Positions 57,016 through 64,000 of a stretch of 64,000 nucleotides of DNA are shown here, one piece after another. The notes under the pieces are model-generated. The model did no database searches, had not been told where the DNA came from, and saw only the letters and a list, made by a program, of their open reading frames with translations. Location: contig NZ_KI912610.1 in the NCBI RefSeq assembly GCF_000519305.1, positions 1,273,949 through 1,337,948 of the forward strand, written 5' to 3'. Source of the DNA: Mesorhizobium ciceri WSM4083 (GTDB lineage: Bacteria > Pseudomonadota > Alphaproteobacteria > Rhizobiales > Rhizobiaceae). The position numbers and the translations under genes are program-made. Position 1 is the first letter of the stretch, and the number at the start of each line of letters is the position of its first letter.

Positions 57016-57092
57016 GCGCCCGTAGCTCAGCTGGATAGAGCACCAGACTACGAATCTGGGGGTCAGGAGTTCGAATCTCTTCGGGCGCGCCA
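57016..57092 (+). tRNA. tRNA-Arg (anticodon ACG)
   Basis: The acceptor strands GCGCCCG and CGGGCGC pair, followed by discriminator G and an encoded CCA (57090-57092). D-arm GCTCAGCTGGATAGAGC, anticodon arm CAGACTACGAATCTG with ACG in the loop, and T-arm with GTTCGAATC are in place. 77 nt in total. Confidence 0.95.
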
Positions 57093-57291
57093 AATTGTAG
57101 TGCACATTCCAAACCGCGCTATCTGTTGCCGACGGCATATAGCCGCAAACGCGACCAGCCTTCTCTGACGCCAGGATTCAAACTCCAGCAATCGATGTCC
57201 GCTTCGGCGTACTTCTGAGACATTTAGCTGTTGCCGGGCGATCTGGATGCTGTGCTAACGTATCGTCGAATTCACCGCACGTCGCATTGCA

Positions 57292-57891
57292 ATGTTCGTA
57301 GTCAGAAGTGCTCGGCCTGGGGACATCGAAGGGGCCGTCACTGCCCTGGGCGAAGCTTTCGCCCAAGACCCCTTGATGTTGTATCTCTTTCGCGAAAACC
57401 CAAATGGCGTCCGCGCCGGGGCGACGGAGTTTTTCTCTATGCTGCTCAGAGCCAGGATCGCGCTCGGGATGCCCGCATATGTGCTGCAGCAAGCCGACGG
57501 CGTGCTGGGCGCTGCAATGGGATACGACACCTCGCGCCCGGTCTGGCCTGCGGCGCTCGCCAGCGAATGGCGCCAGTTCGAACTCGGCGTGCCCGGCTTT
57601 GCTGCGCACCTCGCGGCCTACGAGAAAATCTGCGAGGCTCATCAGCCAAACGAAGATCATTATTATCTCGGCGTGATCGGCGTACATCCGTCCCTTCAGG
57701 GCAAGGGCGCAGGGAAGGCCCTGCTCGATGCCTTTTGCGCGCGCTCCCACGCAGATCCACAATCACGCGGTGTCTATCTGGACACCTGCAATCCAGGCAG
57801 CCTCCAATTCTACCACAATAACGGGTTCGAACTCCGAGGCGATGGCAACCTCGATGCAACGCCCTTGTGGTGCGTCTACAAGCGGACGTGA
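57292..57891 (+). CDS. GNAT family N-acetyltransferase
   Basis: 199 residues. VVRSARPGDIEGAVTALGEAF opens the fold, and YYLGVIGVHPSLQGKGAGKALLDAF is the acetyl-CoA loop; LDTCNPGSLQFYHNNGFE completes the domain. Similar to antibiotic- or peptide-type acetyltransferases of unknown substrate. No strong ribosome site before the ATG. Confidence 0.85.
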   Translation: MFVVRSARPGDIEGAVTALGEAFAQDPLMLYLFRENPNGVRAGATEFFSMLLRARIALGMPAYVLQQADGVLGAAMGYDTSRPVWPAALASEWRQFELGVPGFAAHLAAYEKICEAHQPNEDHYYLGVIGVHPSLQGKGAGKALLDAFCARSHADPQSRGVYLDTCNPGSLQFYHNNGFELRGDGNLDATPLWCVYKRT

Positions 57892-58262
57892 CGGGCAGCG
57901 ACGCGCGCTTCGAGATGCCCGACGGCCGCTGACGACAGGGCTCAGGCCCGGCGTGTCCGGCGGGATTCCAGAGCTGAGACAATCACATAATAGTTCCCAG
58001 TTTGACCTCGTCAGGCGCAACACTCAAACAATTGAGACATTGGTACTTTTTACAGTAACAGCTTCGGCGCCGGATTCAGCCGGTTCCGGCAGAGCGAACG
58101 TTCCTTTGAGGCCCATCGCAGCCTGGCGCACACGCGACCGGGAGGAACTACCGGGAGGAACTAAAGCCTGTTCCCATGTCTCCCAAGAGGGGCGCGTGTT
58201 GGAAACGTGCACTTGATCGCGTCATCCGAATCCGCGACAAGCGGAAGTCAGTGGAGCCTGAT
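57892..58262. other. intergenic stretch with a 13-bp tandem duplication
   Basis: No gene recognised. CCGGGAGGAACTA is present twice in tandem at 58138-58150 and 58151-58163, each with a GGAGG. The DNA is lower in GC and codon order than its neighbours. An open frame from 58176 leads into the SDR gene but its first 29 codons look non-coding. Confidence 0.4.
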
Positions 58263-59027
58263 TTGATCGTTCCCTCTACCAGCATCCGGCGCGCACTTAT
58301 CACCGGGGCCGGTGCGGCCGACGGTATCGGCTTTGCCATTGCCCGGCAGCTCGGCCATGCCGGCCATGCCGTTTTTCTCACCGGTGCCAGTGCGCGTGTG
58401 CTCGATCGCGCCGTTGAGCTCCGCGCCGAAGGCATCGATGCCAAGGCGGTGGTCGCCGATCTCACCATCGCTGACGATGTCGCGCGACTGCAGGCCGATG
58501 TCGGCGCGGTCGATATCCTGGTCAACAATGCCGGCATGGGCTCGCTGGCATCGCCATCGGTCGACAAGGCGTTTCTCGCCACGACCGAGGCCGACTGGGA
58601 TCAGGGGATCGACGTCAGCCTGAAGACCGCATTCCTCGTCACGAAGGCGTTTCTGCCCGCGATGGTCGAAGCGGGCTATGGGCGCATCGTGAATGTGGCG
58701 TCGGTGACCGGGCCGCTGGTGTCTTTCGAGGGCACGGCAGCCTATTCCGCCGCCAAGGCCGGCATGGTCGGCCTGACGCGGACGCTGGCGCTCGAAGTGG
58801 CGAAAAGCGGCGTAACAGTCAATGCCGTGGCTCCCGGCTGGATCGAAACGGGGTCATCGAGCGAGATGGAGCGGCAAGCCGCCCTGAATACGCCGCCGGC
58901 GCGGGCCGGGCGGCCGGATGAGGTAGCCGCCGCGGTGGTGTTCCTGGCATCGGAAGGTGCCAGCTATGTCAATGGCGCGCTGCTGGTGGTCGACGGCGGC
59001 AACAGCCTTCAAGAGCGCAAGGGCTGA
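58263..59027 (+). CDS. SDR-family oxidoreductase
   Basis: 254 residues from TTG 58263, 6 nt after GGAG. The NAD(P) site is ALITGAGAADGIGFAIARQLG, the NNAG motif is VNNAGMGS, catalytic Ser is in VASVTG and Tyr/Lys in AYSAAKAGMVGL. The C-terminal VNAVAPGWIETGS and GALLVVDGGNS are standard. FabG-like in sequence, but alone, so substrate unknown. Confidence 0.88.
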   Translation: MIVPSTSIRRALITGAGAADGIGFAIARQLGHAGHAVFLTGASARVLDRAVELRAEGIDAKAVVADLTIADDVARLQADVGAVDILVNNAGMGSLASPSVDKAFLATTEADWDQGIDVSLKTAFLVTKAFLPAMVEAGYGRIVNVASVTGPLVSFEGTAAYSAAKAGMVGLTRTLALEVAKSGVTVNAVAPGWIETGSSSEMERQAALNTPPARAGRPDEVAAAVVFLASEGASYVNGALLVVDGGNSLQERKG

Positions 59028-59424
59028 AGGCTCAAAGGCGCTTGTCGTCATGGTCGGTCGGCGGGCAGGCCTCGCGCAAGTTCCTCGCCCCTCAGGACGC
59101 TTTGGCTAGGAAATTCCGATAATTCGAATTGGCCTGCAGCAGGCGCAGCACGTTGTCTCGCGAGCCCCGCACATGGGCGCGTGCCGGCGTTGCGCAGTCG
59201 CCATTTCCGCGCTTTGGCCTGTTGTCGTCCCATTTGGAGTGGTGGCCGGTCTGACTTGCCACGCCCAACGCGGCACCGCCCCAAAGACTCGCCCGGCCCG
59301 AAATAGATCGTGCCGGTGGTGCACTGCACCAGTATTGGCTTCTGAACGGCGCCACCGGGTATTGACGATGAAATAAAATACGGATTTGATGATACGTGGA
59401 TACAAAAATACTTTTAGGTGCCCC
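59028..59424. other. intergenic region before the GntR gene
   Basis: About 400 nt without a convincing gene. Minus-strand frames run through it (one ends RLLQANSNYRNFLAKAS) but they are not recognisable and continue antisense into the GntR gene. The last 80 nt are AT-rich with TTGATG and TACTTT spaced by 17 nt, a weak promoter candidate. Confidence 0.4.
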
Positions 59425-60096
59425 ATGCCAGCAGCCTTTCCGGCAGAGCCACAGATGTCCGCCACTGCGGAGGAAGAGGCGTACAGACACGTTCAGAGAG
59501 CCCTTCGCCTCGGCCGCTACAAACCGGGCGACAGGCTTATTCCGGAGGAGATTGCCGCCGAGATCGGCATGAGTCGCATGCCGGTGCGGGAAGCCTTTCG
59601 GCGCCTGGCCTCCGACGGGCTGGTGGTTCTGCGGCCCAATCGTGGATGCGTGGTCGCAGGCCTGACGGTCGATGAGCTTTACGAGATTTTCGAAATTCGC
59701 TCGGTTCTGGAGGGACTGGCCGTAAGGCTGGCGATGCCCCGGATCGATGAGGAGGAGTTCGAGGAACTCGAGCGCCTGCTCGAGCGCATGGAACGCGCGG
59801 GCCAGAGCGGCAGCAGCGACTGGGTGGTCCGCCACCAGGAATTCCACGGCCGTATCTGTGCGCTAAGCCGGAGGCCCAAGCTTATCCACCAGATATCGGC
59901 GCTGCATGTGGTGATAGAGCCCTACATGCGCATCTGGTTCGACGACTGTGACAAGCCGCATTCTGCGCGCGAGGAGCATGCCTCCGTGATCGCGGCCTTG
60001 CGTTCAGGCGACGAACTTCACGCGGAAAAGGTGATGCAGGATCATATTCTCAGCACAGCACCGATGCTGGCCGAGTTCGTGAGTCCGAGCCGGTGA
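59425..60096 (+). CDS. GntR family (FCD-domain) transcriptional regulator
   Basis: 223 residues. Winged helix at about 15-80 (RLGRYKPGDRLIPEEIAAEIGMSRMPVREAFRRLASDGLVVLRPNRG) and an all-helical FCD ligand domain (EIRSVLEGLAVRLAM, HQEFHGRICALS, EEHASVIAALRSGD) with the usual metal-binding His. It probably controls the transporter that follows. ATG 59425 is used; a longer frame begins at 59386. Confidence 0.88.
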   Translation: MPAAFPAEPQMSATAEEEAYRHVQRALRLGRYKPGDRLIPEEIAAEIGMSRMPVREAFRRLASDGLVVLRPNRGCVVAGLTVDELYEIFEIRSVLEGLAVRLAMPRIDEEEFEELERLLERMERAGQSGSSDWVVRHQEFHGRICALSRRPKLIHQISALHVVIEPYMRIWFDDCDKPHSAREEHASVIAALRSGDELHAEKVMQDHILSTAPMLAEFVSPSR

Positions 60097-60184
60097 CGAA
60101 CACCGGCCGGACAAGAATGGCCTCGAACCGGTAATGGCCGGACGTAGGAACAGCTCGATCAGCCTATCAAAAAAGGGGAACCAC

Positions 60185-61036
60185 ATGAAAGTTTGTCGTT
60201 TGGCCGCAGTTGCGGCCGCACTCAGCATGTTCGGCTTCATGCACGCCGCATTGGCCGAGGACGCGCCCAAGGCCATAACCATCGCCACGGAGGGCGCCTA
60301 CGCTCCATGGAATTTCACCAACGCGGACGGCAAGCTCGACGGACTGGAGATCGAACTCGCCAACAATCTTTGCGAGCGGATGAAGGTCAAATGCACCATC
60401 ATCGCTCAGGACTGGGACGGACTTATTCCTTCGCTGAAGGTCGGCAAGTTCGATGTGATCATGGCCAGCATGTTCATCACGCCCAAACGCCTCGAGACCA
60501 TCGACTTCACCCAGCCTTATGCGATCGACCCGGGCGGGTTCGCGGCCGCCAAGGATAGCGATCTGGGGAAGCTCGGCGCTTCGAGCGAGAAATTCAAACT
60601 GGACGATGAGGCTGCTACCAAGGCTGCGGTCGAAAAGTTGAAGCCCCTGCTGAAGGGCAAGGTGGTCGGTGTCCAGGCGGCCACGGCCATGCTCGAATTC
60701 GTCAAGAAATACTTCGGCGACACGGTGGAAATCCGTGAGTACAAGACGACCGAGCAGCACGATCTCGATCTGGCCGCGGGCCGCATCGATGCAATATTCG
60801 CTCAGAAGACAGCGCTCGCCGCCACGCTCGCGAAACCCGAATTCTCGGGCTTCACGGTTGCAGGTCCGGGCTTTGTCGGCGGCTTGTTCGGCGCCGGAAC
60901 GGGTGCGGGACTCAGGAAGGAAGACGCCAAGCTCAAGGAAATGCTGAACGACGCGATCAGCGCCGCCATTGCCGACGGGACCATTAAACGCATCTCGGAA
61001 AAATGGGTGAAAACGGACGTGACGCCGGTCAAGTAG
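60185..61036 (+). CDS. polar amino-acid ABC transporter, substrate-binding protein
   Basis: 283 residues. Signal peptide (LAAVAAALSMFGFMHAALA), then a family 3 solute-binding fold: IATEGAYAPWNFTNADGKLDGLEIELANNLCERM and QDWDGLIPSLKVGKFDVIMASMFITPKRLETIDFTQPY. The region around 170-260 resembles octopine/lysine/histidine binders. ATG 60185 has AAAAGGGG upstream. It is first of a uptake cluster with two permeases. Confidence 0.88.
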   Translation: MKVCRLAAVAAALSMFGFMHAALAEDAPKAITIATEGAYAPWNFTNADGKLDGLEIELANNLCERMKVKCTIIAQDWDGLIPSLKVGKFDVIMASMFITPKRLETIDFTQPYAIDPGGFAAAKDSDLGKLGASSEKFKLDDEAATKAAVEKLKPLLKGKVVGVQAATAMLEFVKKYFGDTVEIREYKTTEQHDLDLAAGRIDAIFAQKTALAATLAKPEFSGFTVAGPGFVGGLFGAGTGAGLRKEDAKLKEMLNDAISAAIADGTIKRISEKWVKTDVTPVK

Positions 61037-61110
61037 CCACGTGTGTATTCTGTCCGGCCGATTGGTATCAACCGATCGGCCTAGTGCCGCGCTGAACGAT
61101 CAGGTTTCAC

Positions 61111-61824
61111 ATGACGGACACACTCCATATCCTTTCCGTGGGCAAGGGCGGCTGGGGCGGAGCCCTGCTGCTGGCAGCTGGCGTGACATTTGCGCTGTCA
61201 GTCCTCGGCTTCCTGCTCGGCGCTCTCCTCGGCGCGGTTGCAGCAGGAGGCCGGCTCTCCACGAGAGCTTTACCGTCATGGGCCGCCAAGGGCTATGGCA
61301 CGGTGTTCCGGGGTGTGCCCGATCTGTTGACGATCTACCTGCTTTACTACGGCGGCAGCATAGCATTGACTGAGATCGGTAAATTCTTCGGCAGCGCAGG
61401 CTTCATCGGGCTGCCGACATTTGCGACTGGCGTCCTGGCGATCGGCATCATTTCGGGCGCCTATCAAGCCGAGGTCTATCGCGGAGCGTATCTCGCCGTC
61501 GATCTCGGCCAGTTTGAGGCTAGCAAGGCGCTCGGCCTGTCCCGGTTCCAATCGCTGCGTCTCGTCATCGTGCCTCAACTGATGCGGCACGCCCTGCCGG
61601 GCCTGGGAAATGTCTGGCAGCTTGTGCTCAAGGATTCAGCCTTGATCTCCGTGATCGGCTTGGTGGAATTGATGCGGCAATCTCAGATCGGCGCGGGATC
61701 GATGCGGGAGCCCTTCGTCTTCTATATAGCAGCCGCGACGCTGTATTTCCTCATCGCTACCGTGACCGGATCGGTCTTTCGCTACGGCGAGGCACGGGCG
61801 TGGCGAGGCATGGTCCACGCATGA
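61111..61824 (+). CDS. polar amino-acid ABC transporter permease (HisQ-like)
   Basis: 237 residues with five helices and the permease EAA-type loop (GAYQAEVYRGAYLAVDLGQFEASKALGLSRFQSLRLVIVPQLMRHALPGLGN). RGVPDLLTIYLLYYG is the conserved entry segment. Overlaps the second permease by 4 nt. Confidence 0.9.
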   Translation: MTDTLHILSVGKGGWGGALLLAAGVTFALSVLGFLLGALLGAVAAGGRLSTRALPSWAAKGYGTVFRGVPDLLTIYLLYYGGSIALTEIGKFFGSAGFIGLPTFATGVLAIGIISGAYQAEVYRGAYLAVDLGQFEASKALGLSRFQSLRLVIVPQLMRHALPGLGNVWQLVLKDSALISVIGLVELMRQSQIGAGSMREPFVFYIAAATLYFLIATVTGSVFRYGEARAWRGMVHA

Positions 61825-62513
61825 TCGACTTCGCCTTCTTTGGAGAGATCATTCCCACCCTTCTCTCCGGCTTGCCGTTAACCTTGCAACTTGCGGGGTT
61901 GTCGATCGGAATAGGCTTTGCCTTGGCCCTGGTGCTCGCACTGGCGCAGCAGGGAAACCATCGGATGCTGGTCTGGCCCATACGCTCCTTCGTTGCCGTC
62001 TTTCGCGGCACGCCATTGCTTGTCCAGATATTCCTCATCTATTACGGCCTCGGCCAGTTCCGCCCCACACTTCAGGCAGTTGGGCTCTGGTGGCTGTTTC
62101 GCGAGCCCTATTGGTGCGCCATCATCGCGCTCAGTCTCAATACCGCGGCCTATGGCAGCGAAATCCTGCGGGGTGCGATACAGGGTGTGCCGCGCGGCCT
62201 TGTCGAGGCGGCCTCAGCCTTCGGCATGACACGGCTCCAGACCCTGCGTCTCGTCGTTCTGCCTTTGGCGCTGCGCCAGGCCATACCGAGCTACAGCAAC
62301 GAGATCATCCTCATGGTAAAGGGTACGTCGCTTGCATCGATCGTCACCCTGATGGAAGTGACGGGCATCGCCCAGGGGCTTATTTCACAGACCTATCGCG
62401 CCGTAGAGGTTTTCGTGGCCGCGGGCGCGATCTATCTCACCATCAATTTCACGATCATCTCGGCACTGAACGCGCTGGAAACCTGGCTAACGCCTTATCG
62501 GGTCCGAGCCTGA
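61821..62513 (+). CDS. polar amino-acid ABC transporter permease (HisM-like)
   Basis: 230 residues. FRGTPLLVQIFLIYYGLGQF and the EAA-type loop GAIQGVPRGLVEAASAFGMTRLQTLRLVVLPLALRQAIPSYSNEI are complete. ATG 61821 overlaps the first permease's stop (ATGA). No ATPase gene follows within the window; a shared or distant ATPase is likely. Confidence 0.9.
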   Translation: MIDFAFFGEIIPTLLSGLPLTLQLAGLSIGIGFALALVLALAQQGNHRMLVWPIRSFVAVFRGTPLLVQIFLIYYGLGQFRPTLQAVGLWWLFREPYWCAIIALSLNTAAYGSEILRGAIQGVPRGLVEAASAFGMTRLQTLRLVVLPLALRQAIPSYSNEIILMVKGTSLASIVTLMEVTGIAQGLISQTYRAVEVFVAAGAIYLTINFTIISALNALETWLTPYRVRA

Positions 62514-62546
62514 TACGCGTCTGGCGTAACGAGGAGAATTGGCAAA

Positions 62547-62651
62547 ATGCGCAGTGTCGAGAAGCCGAAGCGATCCGTTGCCGTGTCGTGTTACGCCATG
62601 GCGGCAGCGTCGCATCCATCAGACCAGGGGATACAAAGACAGAATGCGTGA
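62547..62651 (+). CDS. possible 34-residue leader ORF before the gamma-glutamyltransferase
   Basis: MRSVEKPKRSVAVSCYAMAA begins the product, which ends 34 residues on. AGGAG lies 11 nt before the ATG, and its TGA overlaps the GGT start by 8 nt (ATGCGTGA). It might couple translation to the next gene; coding status is uncertain because it is short and without homologues that I recognise. Confidence 0.3.
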   Translation: MRSVEKPKRSVAVSCYAMAAASHPSDQGIQRQNA

Positions 62652-64000
62652 TTTCCAGTTTCCCGGACGCTCGCCGGTTCGTGCCACGGAAGCGGTTGCG
62701 GCGACGTCGCATCCGCTTGCAACCCTTGCGGCCATCGACATGCTGCGCTCCGGCGGCAACGCCATGGATGCCGCGGTCTGCGCCGCCGCCGTGCAGGGCG
62801 TGGTCGAGCCGCAGTCGACCGGCATCGGCGGCGACTGCTTCGTGCTCTATTCTCCCGGGGGGCAAGGCAATGTGTTGGCCTTCAACGGCTCCGGCCGCGC
62901 GCCGGCCAGGGCGACAGTCGACTGGTACCGCGAAAAAGGTTTCGATCGCATCCCGTTGCAGGGCCCGCATGCTGTCACCGTGCCGGGTGCCGTCGATGCC
63001 TGGAGCCGCCTGCTTGAAGACCATGGCCGCAAGGGCCTTGCCGAGGCGCTGGCGCCGGCCATCCATTATGCCGAAAACGGCTATGTCGTGCACGACCGCG
63101 TCGCTTTCGACTGGGCCGAACCGGAAACCGACCTGTCGGCCGACGAGCATGCCGCGCGCATCTTCCTGCCGGGCGGCAAGGCGCCGAAGGCGGGTGACGT
63201 CCACCGGCAGCCGGAACTGGCGGCGACCTTGCGCATCATCGCCAAACACGGCCGGGCCGGTTTCTACGAAGGCGCGGTCGCCGACGATATCGTGCGCCGG
63301 CTCAAGGAATTGGGCGGACTTCATTCGGCCGAGGATTTCGCCGCGACCCGAGGCGATTATGTGGCGCCGGTCAGCACCTCCTATGGCGGCCATGAGATCC
63401 ACCAGATGCCGCCGAACAATCAGGGGCTGACGGCGCTTTTGATGCTGAACGTGCTGTCGGGCTTCAAGCTCGGCGGGCTCGACCCGAATGGCGCCGAACG
63501 CCTGCATCTGGAGATCGAGGCCGGGCGCCTGGCCTATCGCGACCGCGACCGCTATGTCGGCGACCAGGACCACGTTCCGGTGCCGGTGAAGCAGCTCCTG
63601 TCCGGCGCCTATGCCGACCGGCTGCGCGCCGAGATCGACCGCGAACGCGCCATGACGCATCTGCCGCGCGTGGAGCTGCCCGGCAGTGACACGGTCTACA
63701 TCTCCATCGTCGACCGCGACCGCAACGCGGTCTCCTTCATCAACTCGACCTATTATTCGTTCGGCAGCGGTGTCGTCGGCCCGAAGACCGGTGTCGTGCT
63801 GCAGAACCGCGGTTCGAGCTTCCGCCTCGACCCGGCACATCCGAACGCGATCGCGCCCGGCAAGCGGCCTATGCATACGATCATGCCCGGCATGGCGACG
63901 AAGAACGGCCGCGTGGTGATGCCGTTCGGCGTTATGGGCGGCGGCTACCAGCCGTTCGGTCATGTCCATCTGCTGACCAACATGATCGACTTCGGCATGG
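62644..64000 (+). CDS. gamma-glutamyltransferase family protein (3' end outside the window)
   Basis: 452 residues are visible and the reading frame is open to the window edge. ATEAVAATSHPLATLAAIDMLRSGGNAMDAAVCAAAVQGVVEPQSTGIGGDCFVLY is the GGT opening; the autoprocessing Thr is in GSDTVYISIVD, followed by STYYSFGSGVVG. No signal peptide is seen, so it may be a cytoplasmic GGT-like enzyme. It would cleave gamma-glutamyl compounds brought in by the preceding transporter. Confidence 0.88.
   Translation, partial: MRDFQFPGRSPVRATEAVAATSHPLATLAAIDMLRSGGNAMDAAVCAAAVQGVVEPQSTGIGGDCFVLYSPGGQGNVLAFNGSGRAPARATVDWYREKGFDRIPLQGPHAVTVPGAVDAWSRLLEDHGRKGLAEALAPAIHYAENGYVVHDRVAFDWAEPETDLSADEHAARIFLPGGKAPKAGDVHRQPELAATLRIIAKHGRAGFYEGAVADDIVRRLKELGGLHSAEDFAATRGDYVAPVSTSYGGHEIHQMPPNNQGLTALLMLNVLSGFKLGGLDPNGAERLHLEIEAGRLAYRDRDRYVGDQDHVPVPVKQLLSGAYADRLRAEIDRERAMTHLPRVELPGSDTVYISIVDRDRNAVSFINSTYYSFGSGVVGPKTGVVLQNRGSSFRLDPAHPNAIAPGKRPMHTIMPGMATKNGRVVMPFGVMGGGYQPFGHVHLLTNMIDFGM

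Noticed and set aside
57016-57092. tRNA-Arg as an integration site for an island
   Set aside because: No integrase is near and no repeat of the tRNA 3' end was found downstream in the window.
59092-59847. minus-strand frame across the region before the GntR gene
   Set aside because: It runs antisense through the GntR coding region and shows no conserved domain; the end segment RLLQANSNYRNFL faintly recalls an MFS N-terminus but is too short to call a pseudogene.
62455-63969. 504-codon minus-strand frame opposite the gamma-glutamyltransferase
   Set aside because: The GGT frame is complete to the window edge with its processing site; the antisense is not recognisable.

Overview
The window reads as chromosome of a non-phototrophic rhizobial alphaproteobacterium, most likely Mesorhizobium or a close relative (Hyphomicrobiales). 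This is inferred from the high GC content, the gene order, the dispersed palindromic repeats and family content such as DUF6481, RmuC, PhhA-Lrp and EmrAB-TetR. No rRNA, transposase, integrase, prophage or CRISPR array is visible. Most of the sequence is coding, with frequent 4- to 8-nt gene overlaps.

Layout: (1) 98-7240 is a six-gene overlapping operon: a molybdenum hydroxylase (FAD subunit plus a fused FeS-Mo subunit), a 6-hydroxynicotinate-reductase-like Fe-S flavoprotein, a UPF0280 (ApbE-superfamily) protein, an AA_synth/DUF1185 protein and a MarR regulator. It looks like a catabolic route for an unidentified N-heterocycle. (2) 7281-12382 is a sugar ABC transporter of the ribose type, divergent from a LacI regulator, with CG-centred palindromic operators in front of both. 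(3) 12401-19880 is mixed: two luciferase-like oxidoreductases, an AI-2E-type permease, a guanidine-II riboswitch in front of an SMR (Gdx/SugE) exporter, a 41-residue basic protein, a transglutaminase-like protein, a CDF metal transporter and a GFA protein. (4) 19901-31283 is largely housekeeping: rmuC, def-fmt-GNAT-truA, dapE, dapD, two DUF805 proteins, a ketopantoate-reductase-like enzyme, a LOG protein and a HAD nucleotidase. (5) 31444-37169 holds a diguanylate cyclase, a GMC oxidoreductase with a 58-residue Tat-leader-like partner, phhA divergent from an Lrp regulator, and a BchE-like B12/radical-SAM protein.

(6) 37178-54981 contains the core genes argB, engB and yidC-rnpA-rpmH. Inserted between them are accessory blocks: an amidase; an ECF sigma factor, RskA-type anti-sigma factor, fasciclin protein and Tat-exported MsrB; and two HlyD-plus-DHA2 efflux systems, one with TetR and one with MarR, arranged almost as mirror images around engB and each ending at a fasciclin gene. 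(7) 55260-64000 holds an orphan histidine kinase, tRNA-Arg(ACG), a GNAT and an SDR protein, then a GntR-regulated polar-amino-acid uptake cluster (binding protein and two permeases, with no ATPase in view) followed by a gamma-glutamyltransferase cut by the window edge.

The most interesting points are the uncharacterised hydroxylase/reductase operon with its possible dedicated flavin transferase, the sigma/anti-sigma/fasciclin/MsrB module that resembles the mycobacterial SigK-RskA-MPT70/83 arrangement, the Tat-leader/GMC pair, the BchE homologue outside a photosynthesis setting, and the guanidine riboswitch. All functions are inferred from recognisable motifs and family knowledge; no database search was run.
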